Positions 26,979 to 35,270 of a stretch of 64,000 nucleotides of DNA are shown here, piece after piece (the stretch's first letter is position 1; each line of letters begins with the position of its first letter). A program made the translations under genes and the position numbers. This stretch comes from Puniceibacterium sp. IMCC21224 (GTDB lineage: Bacteria; Pseudomonadota; Alphaproteobacteria; Rhodobacterales; Rhodobacteraceae), in NCBI RefSeq assembly GCF_001038505.1, contig NZ_LDPY01000002.1:372001-436000 (forward strand). Direction: 5' to 3'. The notes beneath the pieces are model-generated. The model was given only the letters and a program-made list of their open reading frames with translations. It searched no databases and was not told where the DNA came from.

Positions 26979-27194
26979 TTACTTCTCCAATGTAGTTGTT
27001 CTTATCAACCATATTGCCTCGATGAGCAACCACTTTATTTCCAACTGTTTTCCTAATTAATTCAACAAGGAAACATCCTATTATCGCCGGAAGACGCATA
27101 ATGATCACGCTCCACACATAATTTTTGTTGATCTACACAACAACTTTAGTGAATACTGCAACGAATTCGCGCAATCATTTCACGGGAGGAGAGA
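26979..27194. promoter_or_regulatory. Divergent control region with paired operator-like repeats
   Basis: This AT-rich 216-base gap separates two divergent catabolic operons. It contains a near-palindrome TTGTTG-N7-CAACAA at 27125-27143. A related element (AGTTGTTCTTATCAACC, about 26991-27008) lies near the other operon's start; both share TTGAT and ACAAC halves. Two copies, one near each gene start, suggest a shared regulator of the GntR or LysR kind. The tctC ribosome site GGGAGGAGAG precedes 27195. Confidence 0.45.
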
Positions 27195-28163
27195 ATGATG
27201 AACCGCCGTACATTGCTGAAACTGTCGGGGGCCACGCTCGTGCTTGTGGCCACAGGCGCACGTGCCACAGTTGGCTATCCGGACCACGCCATCGAAATCC
27301 TGATCCCCTTTTCCGCCGGAGGCGGAAACGATCAGGTGGCCCGCGCGCTGGCCGCCGAACTGGAAGACATCCTTGGCCAATCCATTGTTCCGGTGCAGAA
27401 AACCGGCGCGGGTGGCTTTGTCGCCGCGCAGGCCGTCGCGACCGGTTCGCCCGACGGCTACACCCTGGGGCACCAATCACTAGGCACGCTGATGCTGGGG
27501 TCGCTGATGAAAGAACAGGTCCTCGACCCGATGACAGAGCTTCGGTTCGTCGCCCAGATGGCGCTGATCCAGTCGGCCATCGCGGTCAAGGCCGACAGCC
27601 CGTACAAGACCCTCGACGATCTTATCGGCGCGATGCAGGCCGAACCGGGCGCGCTGGCCTGGGGACACACCGGGCGCGGCGGCTTTCATTTTGTCAATGG
27701 CGCGTCCCTGCTGGCCGCCACCGGGACCGAAGCACTGGATGTACCATACAAGGGCAGTTCCAACACCGTTGCGGCCCTTCTGGGTGGCGAGATCGACTAT
27801 GCCTTCCTGTCGACGTCCAACTACCTTGGGTTCGAGGACGAGATGCGCATCCTCGCCTTTGCCGCAGATCAGGGCGACGAACTGCTCCCCGATGTGAAGA
27901 CGGTCAGAGACCTGCGTGTCGACATGGTGACGGTGGCAACACCTTCAGTCATCACGGTGCACAAGGATACGCCCAACGACATCGTTTCGGTGATCGAATC
28001 CGCCATCAAGGAAGCCGTCGCCCGCCCCCGCTACCGTGAGACGCTGCTCGGCATGGGCATCGCGCCGGTGTTCAAGGATGGTGCAGGGATCAACGCCTAT
28101 CTCGACGCCAATATGGGGCCTTGGAAGACCCTTATAGATGCCGCCGCCGCGACGGCGGGCTGA
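27195..28163 (+). CDS. tctC: Tripartite tricarboxylate transporter receptor TctC (Bug protein)
   Basis: 322 residues. A Tat-like signal (MNRRTLLKLSG, hydrophobic, ending GARAT) is followed by YPDHAIEILIPFSAGGGNDQVARALA, the classic TctC/Bug opening whose loop holds a carboxylate. Further marks are QKTGAGGFVAAQAVATGSPDGYTLG and the second-lobe PYKGSSNTVAALLGGEIDYAF. It heads the operon tctC, enolase-superfamily gene, tctB, tctA, so it should supply that TctAB permease with a periplasmic mono-, di- or tricarboxylate. Confidence 0.92.
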   Translation: MMNRRTLLKLSGATLVLVATGARATVGYPDHAIEILIPFSAGGGNDQVARALAAELEDILGQSIVPVQKTGAGGFVAAQAVATGSPDGYTLGHQSLGTLMLGSLMKEQVLDPMTELRFVAQMALIQSAIAVKADSPYKTLDDLIGAMQAEPGALAWGHTGRGGFHFVNGASLLAATGTEALDVPYKGSSNTVAALLGGEIDYAFLSTSNYLGFEDEMRILAFAADQGDELLPDVKTVRDLRVDMVTVATPSVITVHKDTPNDIVSVIESAIKEAVARPRYRETLLGMGIAPVFKDGAGINAYLDANMGPWKTLIDAAAATAG

Positions 28164-28169
28164 TCCGTA

Positions 28170-29291
28170 ATGCCCCACCTCACTCGCGCTGATTTATGGG
28201 AGCTGCGGCTCCCGCTTCGGACCGCCGTCGACTGGACTGTCGGGGGTGCAGAAGCGGATGTGCCCTATCTTCTGCTGCTGCTGGAGGACGACGCGGGTCG
28301 GCGCGGGGTGGGGGAAATCACCTGTCGGCCAGAGTGGAACGGCATGACGCCGGGCCTGCTGGCCCGGGCGTTTGTCGACATTGCCTGGCCCCGGATTGTG
28401 GGGCTGGATCTGTCCACTTCGGCCGCACAGACCCTATCCGGGGTGCGGGGGGCCGTCGCGCTGCGGGCACTTTGCGACAACGCCTGGCGCGACCTGACCA
28501 GCCCCGTGCCGACGGGAGCGCCGGTGCGGGTCGCCTCGGTCCTGACGCGAGGGGTGCCGGGGGATATGGCAGAGGCCGCGCTGAAGGTGCGCGACGACAC
28601 CGGCATCACCGCTTTCAAGGTCAAGCTGGGGCAGGGCATCGCCCGGGATGGTGCGGTGCTGGCCGCGTTGCGCCGTAGTCTGGGCGATGTGGACCTGTCC
28701 GGTGACGCCAACAGCGCCTATGCGCCTGAGGATTTGCCCGACCTCTTCGCCCTTGCGTCTGACATGGGCCTGACCTTTCTCGAAGATCCCTGCCCCCTAT
28801 TGCCTGACACCGCCACCGCACGCGCCTGCGCAGGTGCCCCGGTGCCGGTGTTGGCTGACAAGCCCATCGAAGGCCCCGATCTATTGCCCGCCTTTGCCGA
28901 ACGCGGCCTGGTGCAGGTTTCGGCCAAGCCGGGGCGGTTGGGGTTGACGGCGGCGCAAGCCATCGCGTCGGTTGTCGCCACGCAACGGGGACGGATCTGT
29001 AACGGCACCTATTCGGAAAGCGCCCTTGGTGCCGCCGCCCAGATCGCATTTGCCCAGGGCCTGCCCACAGGCCTAGCCCATCCGCACGAGATCGATTTTC
29101 ACCGCCACTTGTCGGCCCAGATCGCCCCCCTGCCCGAGATTCGTGACGGCTTTGCCGCACCAGTTTGCGGGCGCATCGCGGACCGGCTCGACCTGGCTGC
29201 GCTGAAGCGGCTTGGGACGGGGCAAATCAGATTGCGGCACGGGGCTGCCGCGCGCCCTGCCAGAAAGACAAAGGACCACGCCCATGGATGA
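28170..29291 (+). CDS. Enolase-superfamily (mandelate racemase/MLE-like) enzyme in a TTT operon
   Basis: A 373-residue protein. KxK in TAFKVKLGQG (about 152), metal ligands in SGDANSAYAP (about 175), FLEDPCP (about 200) and VLADKPIEG (about 228), and a Lys in QVSAKPGRLGL (about 250), give the MLE-type active site. It sits between receptor and permease genes and overlaps tctB by eight bases, so it is cotranslated with the importer. It differs strongly from the enolase-superfamily protein at 16477. A second step on the same substrate, or a parallel epimerase, is likely. The last 20 or so residues are basic and may be nonessential. Confidence 0.85.
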   Translation: MPHLTRADLWELRLPLRTAVDWTVGGAEADVPYLLLLLEDDAGRRGVGEITCRPEWNGMTPGLLARAFVDIAWPRIVGLDLSTSAAQTLSGVRGAVALRALCDNAWRDLTSPVPTGAPVRVASVLTRGVPGDMAEAALKVRDDTGITAFKVKLGQGIARDGAVLAALRRSLGDVDLSGDANSAYAPEDLPDLFALASDMGLTFLEDPCPLLPDTATARACAGAPVPVLADKPIEGPDLLPAFAERGLVQVSAKPGRLGLTAAQAIASVVATQRGRICNGTYSESALGAAAQIAFAQGLPTGLAHPHEIDFHRHLSAQIAPLPEIRDGFAAPVCGRIADRLDLAALKRLGTGQIRLRHGAAARPARKTKDHAHG

Positions 29292-29742
29292 GGCCCGCAA
29301 AGACATTCTCGGCGGCGCGCTGCTCTGCCTGATCGGGGCCGGCATTGCGCTCTACTGCTGGGCGAATTACGATCTTGGGACCCTGCGCAGGATGGGCACC
29401 GGGTTCTACCCGATGTTGACGGGAGGGCTGCTGGCAGGACTGGGCGCGTTGATCGCCCTGCCCCCGCTGCTGCGCGGCACGCGACCCGGGGCGATACCCT
29501 TGCCTCCGATGCGCGCCTCGGTTTTCGTTCTGGCGGCGGTATCGGCCTTTGCGCTGCTCTGCCGCCCCTTCGGGTTATTCCCTGCCATCGCGGCGCTTGT
29601 GGCCCTGTCGACCCTCGTCGGCCCCGAACGGGTGCCGTTGCGCGACAGCCTCATTATGATCGCCGCCCTATGCGCTCTGGCCTGGGGCGTCTTTGGCCTT
29701 GGCCTGTCGCTGGGGCTGCGCATGATCCATTGGCCATGGTGA
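29284..29742 (+). CDS. tctB: Tripartite tricarboxylate transporter small subunit TctB
   Basis: 152 residues from the ATG at 29284, which overlaps the previous stop. It has four hydrophobic segments with the TctB pattern: an N-terminal helix ALLCLIGAGIALYC, then LGTLRRMGTGFYPMLTGGLLAGLGALI, a loop, and two C-terminal helices (LLCRPFGLFPAIAAL; ALCALAWGVFGLGLSLGL). It partners TctA in the membrane. Confidence 0.9.
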   Translation: MDEARKDILGGALLCLIGAGIALYCWANYDLGTLRRMGTGFYPMLTGGLLAGLGALIALPPLLRGTRPGAIPLPPMRASVFVLAAVSAFALLCRPFGLFPAIAALVALSTLVGPERVPLRDSLIMIAALCALAWGVFGLGLSLGLRMIHWPW

Positions 29743-29743
29743 T

Positions 29744-31252
29744 ATGATGCTCGACAATATCCTGCTTGGCCTTGATACCGCCCTGACGCCGATCACGCTT
29801 GGCTACTGTTTTTTGGGTGTTTTTCTTGGCACGCTGGTCGGCGTGATCCCCGGTATCGGGCCGCTCACGGCGATCTCCATGCTGTTGCCGCTGACATATC
29901 ACCTCGACCCCGCGACCTCGCTTATCATGCTCGCGGGGATCTGGTACGGCACCGGATACGGAGGGTCGACCGCCGCGATCCTTGTCAACATCCCCGGCAC
30001 CACATCCAGCGCGATTTCCTGTCTCGACGGCCACCCAATGGCGTTGCAAGGGCGCGGCGCGGCAGCCCTGTTCATGACCTCGATCGCGTCTTTTGTGGGG
30101 GGGATGATCGGCATCCTGTTGCTGATGATTTTCGCACCGACGATTGCCTCTTATGCGCTCAGCTTTGGATCGGCAGAGTATTTCACGCTGATGGTTCTGG
30201 GACTTGTCGCCGCAAGCGCTGTCAGCGACGGATCGGTCCCCAAGGCGCTGGCCATGGTCGTGCTGGGCATCCTGTGCGGCACCGTAGGGATCGACCTTTA
30301 TACCGGCGACGAACGGCTGACCTTCGGCATTCTTGAGATGTCGAACGGCATCGGCCTTGTGCCGCTGGCTATGGGCATCTTCGGTATCGCCGAGGTGGTG
30401 GGCAACGCCCAATCCGGCGCGCGCCGGTCCTTTGATCAGAGCAGTGTGTCGCTCAGGTCGATGAAACTGCCCCGAGACGAGGTCAAACGCTCGATCCTGC
30501 CGATGCTGCGCGGCAGCGGCATTGGTGCGTTTTTCGGTGCTCTCCCCGGCACCGGGCCTTCGGTCGCGTCGTTCTTTGCCTATGCGCTGGAAAAGCGCAT
30601 CTCGAAAACGCCGGAGCGTTTCGGTAAGGGCGCAATCGAAGGCATCACCGCGCCGGAAGCCGCCAACAACGCAGCCGACCAGACCGCCTTTGTGCCCACC
30701 CTTACACTCGGCATTCCCGGCAGCGCCACAATGGCACTGATGCTGGGTGCGCTGACCATACACGGCATCGCGCCGGGGCCGAAACTGCTGACCGACCAGC
30801 CCGCGCTGTTCTGGGGCCTGATCATGAGTTTCTGGGTCGGCAACCTCATGCTGTTGGTGCTCAACATTCCGATGATCGGGATCTGGGTAAAGCTGCTGCT
30901 GGTGCCGAACCGGTTCCTCTATCCCGCCATCTTGATGTTCATCGCCATCGGCACGCTCAGCCTGCACAACAACACCTTTGATGTCTGGCTCGTGATAGGG
31001 TTTGGCCTGCTGGGTATCCTGATGCGATGGCTGGCCTTCCCCGCAGCCCCGCTGCTGCTGGGCTTTGTCCTTGGTCCGATGATGGAGGAGCATTTCCGCC
31101 GAGCCATGCTACTGTCGCGTGGCGATCCCGCCACCTTTGTCGAACGCCCGATCAGCGCGACGGTGCTGGGGCTGGCGGTGCTGATGCTGGTATGGGGGGT
31201 GGTTTCGCATCGCAAAACACGCAAGCGAATTGAAGCAACGGTGCAGACCTAG
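29744..31252 (+). CDS. tctA: Tripartite tricarboxylate transporter large subunit TctA
   Basis: A 502-residue membrane protein of about 11-12 helices. TctA signatures are GTLVGVIPGIGPLTAISMLLPLT near 30, GTGYGGSTAAILVNIPGTTSSAISCLDG near 65-92, GIGAFFGALPGTGPSVASFFAYALEK near 260 and APEAANNAADQTAFVPTLTLGIPGSATMALMLGAL near 305. It completes the Na+- or H+-coupled importer whose receptor is the tctC at 27195. A T7 run at about 31282-31288 may contribute to termination. Confidence 0.94.
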   Translation: MMLDNILLGLDTALTPITLGYCFLGVFLGTLVGVIPGIGPLTAISMLLPLTYHLDPATSLIMLAGIWYGTGYGGSTAAILVNIPGTTSSAISCLDGHPMALQGRGAAALFMTSIASFVGGMIGILLLMIFAPTIASYALSFGSAEYFTLMVLGLVAASAVSDGSVPKALAMVVLGILCGTVGIDLYTGDERLTFGILEMSNGIGLVPLAMGIFGIAEVVGNAQSGARRSFDQSSVSLRSMKLPRDEVKRSILPMLRGSGIGAFFGALPGTGPSVASFFAYALEKRISKTPERFGKGAIEGITAPEAANNAADQTAFVPTLTLGIPGSATMALMLGALTIHGIAPGPKLLTDQPALFWGLIMSFWVGNLMLLVLNIPMIGIWVKLLLVPNRFLYPAILMFIAIGTLSLHNNTFDVWLVIGFGLLGILMRWLAFPAAPLLLGFVLGPMMEEHFRRAMLLSRGDPATFVERPISATVLGLAVLMLVWGVVSHRKTRKRIEATVQT

Positions 31253-31439
31253 CTGTCACATCCCGGCAGGTGGTATGGCAGTTTTTTTGAACAGCTATGG
31301 TTCGAGTTGGGGGTGGGCAAATCCTGGTGGTCAAGCAGCCGTCTTTGTGATGATCAGCCTCCCGTCAAGTATTGCCGCCAGTGTGACGGCAACACGATGC
31401 GCTCCAATCGGAGGCCCCCTCATGCGCTGACGTTTGGCC

Positions 31440-31799
31440 ATAATACGGGCGTTGCCAATTTCGTCGACACAGCCTTCTGCGCGGCATATTGAGGACTTTC
31501 TCGCAGAACGAGGGATCATGGTCAGCTATGAAACGGTCCGGGCATGGGGTGGGAAATTCGGCCCAAGTATCGCGAAAAAGATCCGCTCAAAGCGTAAGCC
31601 GCCCAGCGATAGATGGCATCTCGATGAGGTTGTTATCACAATCCGTGGCAGGAAGTATTGGCTTTGGCGTGCGGTAGATAGCAACGGCGCGGTTCTTGAT
31701 TTACTGGTCCAAACGCGCCGGAACACTCGGACCGCCAAACGCTTTATATCCAGACTGATGGCCCGTTTGGGGTAAGCCGCGCGTCAGTGTGACGGACTG
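31440..31799 (+). pseudogene. IS6-family transposase remnant
   Basis: In one frame: RHIEDFLAERGIMVSYETVR, KFGPSIAKKIRSKRKPPSDR, WHLDEVVITIRGRKYWLWRA, then LLVQTRRNTRTAKRFISRLM and a stop at 31775; after a +1 shift GKPRVSVTD and another stop. This is the N-terminal and first DDE portion of an IS6-family transposase, truncated before the second catalytic Asp context is complete and without its C-terminus. It lies at the right border of the catabolic block whose left border (15195-15826) carries another IS6 remnant in opposite orientation. Confidence 0.8.
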
Positions 31800-32054
31800 A
31801 TAGCCATCGCCCCGCGCAACTGAACCGCGCCCTACGGATCACGCTTATCTTTTAGGTTGTTGATTTCCACCCAGACGTGATGGGGTGAATGCCCCTTCCG
31901 ACGACATCAACAGAGCCGTTTGCGTGGACGACATCTATCACCGCAGGTCTCAAAACTTGCAGATTTCAAGGCGTCATGCAAAGCTACCTTTTATAATAGC
32001 AAAGTTAGCCCGTTGTGTTTTGGAATGACGGAGCCTCAACAGCGGGTGCGAACT

Positions 32055-33668
32055 ATGGCGGATCAAGCAACTGAAAGTGGCCAAATCGATACTGATTTCG
32101 AGGTTGGACAAGACAATATTGACGGCAAACTCGGCCCCTTGGGTTTCGATATCCACAACCCGGTGTTTGCTATTTCCGGATTGACCGCTGTCGCCTTTGT
32201 CATCCTGACACTAATTTTTCCAAGCCAATCAGGTGCGGTATTTCTAGCCGTGCGCGACTTTGCGACCACCAAACTTGATTGGTTCTTTATGATCATCGTG
32301 AATATCTTCGTGATATTCTGTCTCGCGCTGATTTTTCTGCCAATGTCTAAGGTAAGGCTGGGCGGAGAGGACGCCGTGCCTGAATACTCCTACCCCGCGT
32401 GGTTTGCGATGCTGTTCGCTGCCGGCATGGGGATTGGTCTTTTGTTCTTTGGGGTTCTCGAACCAGTATACCATATGAACGTTTCGGGCCCATTGGGTGT
32501 GCCGTCGCCCATCGCGGCTGATGGCAGCATCATCGCCGAAAACGTCGACGCCGCACGCAGAATGGGGCTGGCCGCTACCTTTTATCATTGGGGTCTGCAC
32601 GGTTGGGCCGTCTATGCCATCATGGCGCTGGCGCTTTCACTTTTCACCTATAACAAAGGTTTGCCATTCTCCATCCGATCCTGCTTTTACCCAATCTTAG
32701 GCGATCGTGTCTGGGGTTGGTGGGGACATTGCATTGATATCCTTGCCGTCTTTGCCACGCTTTTCGGTCTGGCAACATCTTTGGGACTGGGCGCACAACA
32801 AGCCAATGCAGGGTTAAACTTTGCGTTCGGGCTTGGAATCTCGACCAACGCCCAGGTTATTATCATCATTTTGGTGACGGCCGTGGCCTTGGTTTCGGTT
32901 TACCGTGGCCTTGATGGCGGCGTAAAAGTTCTCTCTGAATTCAACATGATCCTTGCGGTTCTGTTCTTTCTTTTCGTCCTGTTTGTCGGGCCGACATTGG
33001 TTGGTTTGAGCGGATTCTGGACCGGGCTTATCGCCTATACCCAAGAGATTATCCCGTTATCCAATCCGTTCGGGCGCACCGACGACGCCTACCGCCAAGG
33101 CTGGACTGCGTTCTATTGGGCATGGTGGGTATCTTGGGCACCTTTCGTCGGCATGTTCATCGCCCGCGTTTCCAGAGGCCGCACCGTGCGTGAGTTTATC
33201 GTCTGTGTCTTGTTGATCCCGTCGCTTATCATCTTTATCTGGATGGGTGTCTTTGGCGGCATTGCGATTGACCAGATACTCACGAGCCCGGAAACCTCTT
33301 TGGTCAAGGCGAACGTGATCGACAGTTATTCGCCCGAACTTTCGCTGTTTGGTATGCTCAATGGGTTACCATTCACCAAGATTGCGTCGACAATCGCCAT
33401 CTTCCTTGCGCTGGTTTTCTTCGTAACCTCGTCGGATTCGGGCTCTCTTGTCGTTGATACGATTACGGCCGGCGGCAAGATTGATGCACCAGTACCCCAG
33501 CGTATCTTCTGGTGTGTGGTCGAAGGTTTGATAGCCATTGTGCTTTTGATCGGTGGTGGCTTGTCAGCACTTCAGGCGGGCGTGACCGCAACTGGCGTGC
33601 CATTTTCAATCCTTATGCTGGTCATGTGTTATACCATCTTCCAAGGCCTACGTAGCGAACCGCGCTAG
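32055..33668 (+). CDS. BCCT-family betaine/carnitine/choline-type transporter
   Basis: A 537-residue, 12-helix carrier. The start MADQATESGQIDTD at 32055 agrees with family relatives; an ATG at 32025 is also in frame. Markers are PAWFAMLFAAGMGIGLLFFGVLEPVYH (about 105-130, the glycine-rich helix 3), HWGLHGWAVYAIMAL near 185, and the tryptophan-rich WTAFYWAWWVSWAPFVGMFIARVSRGRT near 355, the substrate-coordinating helix 8. It imports a quaternary ammonium compound or similar solute with Na+ or H+. Lower-GC codon use than its neighbours suggests separate acquisition. A TATAAT at 31992-31997 may be its -10 box. Confidence 0.93.
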   Translation: MADQATESGQIDTDFEVGQDNIDGKLGPLGFDIHNPVFAISGLTAVAFVILTLIFPSQSGAVFLAVRDFATTKLDWFFMIIVNIFVIFCLALIFLPMSKVRLGGEDAVPEYSYPAWFAMLFAAGMGIGLLFFGVLEPVYHMNVSGPLGVPSPIAADGSIIAENVDAARRMGLAATFYHWGLHGWAVYAIMALALSLFTYNKGLPFSIRSCFYPILGDRVWGWWGHCIDILAVFATLFGLATSLGLGAQQANAGLNFAFGLGISTNAQVIIIILVTAVALVSVYRGLDGGVKVLSEFNMILAVLFFLFVLFVGPTLVGLSGFWTGLIAYTQEIIPLSNPFGRTDDAYRQGWTAFYWAWWVSWAPFVGMFIARVSRGRTVREFIVCVLLIPSLIIFIWMGVFGGIAIDQILTSPETSLVKANVIDSYSPELSLFGMLNGLPFTKIASTIAIFLALVFFVTSSDSGSLVVDTITAGGKIDAPVPQRIFWCVVEGLIAIVLLIGGGLSALQAGVTATGVPFSILMLVMCYTIFQGLRSEPR

Positions 33669-33750
33669 GGTCATCAGGATTCATAACCGGAACATGACCA
33701 CGGCATCCAAGGCGCAGGCTGATAGGAAGAGCTTCGGGCACCTATCGTAA
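33669..33750. other. Short spacer, possible older IS end
   Basis: Eighty bases between the BCCT stop and the IS3 element. They resemble the kind of noncoding end carried by IS5-like elements in this group, but no transposase sequence is visible, so the identity is unproven. Confidence 0.2.
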
Positions 33751-33813
33751 TGGACTTGTCCCGATTTAGTTCCGGTCTCTTTCGAGCGATATTCGCAATG
33801 AAGGAGACACAAA

Positions 33814-34089
33814 TTGGCACCAAGATACAGCGACGAGTTCAGACGTGATGCGGTTCGCATTGCAACAAGCAGTGGACTGACGCGACCTCAGATTGCGTCT
33901 GATTTAGGGGTTGGTGTTTCGACACTGAACAAGTGGGTTCAACACCATCAGAATGATGACCTGATGTCCGGCCCGCATGAGGATGTGGAGAAGGAGAACG
34001 CCCGCCTTCGCAAAGAGAACCGGCTACTCCGCGCGGAGAGGGAAGTGTTAAAGAAGGCGACGATCTTCTTCGCAGGCCAAAAGGCGTGA
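33814..34089 (+). CDS. IS3-family transposase OrfA (helix-turn-helix)
   Basis: 91 residues from a TTG start with AAGGAG eight bases upstream. The N-terminal YSDEFRRDAVRIATSSGLTRPQIASDLGVGVSTLNKWVQ is the HTH_Tnp_1 domain that binds the terminal repeats. The C-terminal KENARLRKENRLLRAEREVLKKA is the leucine-zipper coiled coil for dimerisation. The stop overlaps the orfB start (GTGA at 34086), and an A-rich stretch CCAAAAGG nearby could allow the family's -1 frameshift to make OrfAB. Confidence 0.93.
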   Translation: MAPRYSDEFRRDAVRIATSSGLTRPQIASDLGVGVSTLNKWVQHHQNDDLMSGPHEDVEKENARLRKENRLLRAEREVLKKATIFFAGQKA

Positions 34090-34946
34090 GGTTTGCCTTT
34101 ATCGACACCTGGAAGAAGATCTGGCCCATTGAGTTTCTATGCCGCGTTTTGCGGGTAACTTCCCGTGGGTTTCGCGCCTGGAAGATCCGCCCTATCAGCC
34201 GAAGCCAGCGAGATGACATGGTGCTGTTGGCCCATATCAGAGAACAACACCGCCTTAGCCTGCAAAGCTACGGCCGACCTCGCATGACGGAGGAACTGCG
34301 CGATCTCGGTCTTGTTGTCGGGCACCGCCGGGTAGGCCGGTTGATGCGTGAGAACGCGATCAAGGTTATTCGAACCCGTAAACATAAAGTCACGACTAAC
34401 AGCAATCACGCCTTCAATGTCGCCCCCAACTTTCTTGATCAGGACTTCTCTGCTGATGGCCCAAACCAAAAATGGGCAGGGGACATTTCCTACATCTGGA
34501 CGAGCGAGGGATGGCTGTATTTGGCAGTGACCATCGATCTTTACTCCCGCCGGGTCATTATTGGCTGGGCGGTCAGTAACCGGATGAAGCGGGACCTGGC
34601 CATCAAGGCATTAGACATGGCAGTAGGGCTGCGAAAGCCACCCAAAGGCTGTATCCATCATACGGATCGTGGCTCTCAATACTGTTCAGGTGACTATCAG
34701 AAAAGTCTGAAGCAGCATGGATTTCTGGTCTCAATGAGCGGCAAGGGAAATTGTTATGACAATTCCATGGTCGAGACCTTCTTCAAATCTCTGAAAGCCG
34801 AACTGATCTGGCGTCAGAAATGGGCGACCCGCAGACAAGCAGAAGGAGCAATATTCCAATACATCAATGGGTTCTACAACCCGCGAAGACGGCATTCATC
34901 CCTTGGCGGGAAAAGTCCCTTGGCTTTCGAGAGACGGGCTGCCTAA
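34086..34946 (+). CDS. IS3-family transposase OrfB (DDE integrase core)
   Basis: 286 residues. After an HTH_21 segment (SLQSYGRPRMTEELRD; VGHRRVGRLMRENAI) comes the integrase core: first Asp in WAGDISYIWTSEGWLYLAV, second in HHTDRGSQYCSGDY, and Glu in GNCYDNSMVETFFKSLKAEL. The C-terminal YINGFYNPRRRHSSLGGKSPL is the standard ending. All catalytic residues and both ends of the element are present, so it may still be active. Initiation is at GTG overlapping orfA, or by frameshift fusion. Confidence 0.94.
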   Translation: MRFAFIDTWKKIWPIEFLCRVLRVTSRGFRAWKIRPISRSQRDDMVLLAHIREQHRLSLQSYGRPRMTEELRDLGLVVGHRRVGRLMRENAIKVIRTRKHKVTTNSNHAFNVAPNFLDQDFSADGPNQKWAGDISYIWTSEGWLYLAVTIDLYSRRVIIGWAVSNRMKRDLAIKALDMAVGLRKPPKGCIHHTDRGSQYCSGDYQKSLKQHGFLVSMSGKGNCYDNSMVETFFKSLKAELIWRQKWATRRQAEGAIFQYINGFYNPRRRHSSLGGKSPLAFERRAA

Positions 34947-34985
34947 CATGAGCTGAGAGACCGGAACTTTTGCGTGGCAAGTCCA

Positions 34986-35180
34986 TTCGACCACCAGCAC
35001 GGCGTGGTTCTGACCGACCCGACGCCCAAACGGTTTCACATCCACACCATCGTGCGCACGCCGAGCGGCAATGACTACGGCATGGAACTGTTGTGGATGC
35101 ACTACGCGCAATCCAATCACCATGGGCACGGCCACTCGCATGATCACTCGCATGGAAAGCTGCGCCACCGCGATGACTGA
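34986..35180 (+). pseudogene. 3' fragment of an unknown gene with His-rich tail, cut by IS3
   Basis: Immediately beyond the IS3 right end an open frame of 64 codons reads FDHQHGVVLTDPTPKRFHIH and later SGNDYGMELLWMHYAQSN, ending in HHGHGHSHDHSH and a stop at 35180. The GTG that could start translation (34974) lies within the IS terminal repeat, so the true 5' part was lost. The histidine tail suggests metal binding, but I do not recognise the family. Confidence 0.5.
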
Positions 35181-35211
35181 GCTGCCACCGTCAAGGCTGC
35201 CGCGAGACATA

Positions 35212-35246
35212 AAAACACCCGCCTGAGTATCTCGGGCGGGTGTTTT
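35212..35246. terminator. Bidirectional rho-independent terminator
   Basis: AAAACACCCGCC (35212-35223) and GGCGGGTGTTTT (35235-35246) form a perfect 12-base stem with an 11-base loop and give A/T tracts on both sides. It sits between the convergent His-rich fragment (+) and the tctA-tctB fusion gene (-), so it can serve both. Confidence 0.85.
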
Positions 35247-35270
35247 CCGTTTCGCCAGTGCTGGGGAAAG

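Larger units (their letters stand above)
33751..34985 (+). mobile_element. Complete-looking IS3-family insertion sequence
   Basis: A 1235-base element. The left end TGGACTTGTCCCGATTTAGT continues TCCGGTCTCT. The right end, on the complement, is TGGACTTGCCACGCAAAAGT continuing TCCGGTCTCT. The two inverted repeats of about 30 bases match except for an internal block of about six. Inside are orfA and orfB in the usual overlapping arrangement with a full DDE set. No 3-4 base target duplication is seen: the left flank ends TAA and the right flank begins TTC. Confidence 0.9.

Noticed and set aside
29654..31093. 479-codon minus-strand frame opposite tctA
   Set aside because: Low-complexity His/Gln/Asp/Arg-rich translation, the complement of a membrane protein gene; no start signal.
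31253..31300. Rho-independent terminator after tctA (29744-31252)
   Set aside because: A T7 run is present at about 31282-31288 but no convincing GC stem precedes it.
34974..35180. His-rich ORF as a complete small metallochaperone
   Set aside because: Its only start lies inside the IS3 terminal repeat, so it is a truncated 3' end rather than a native gene.
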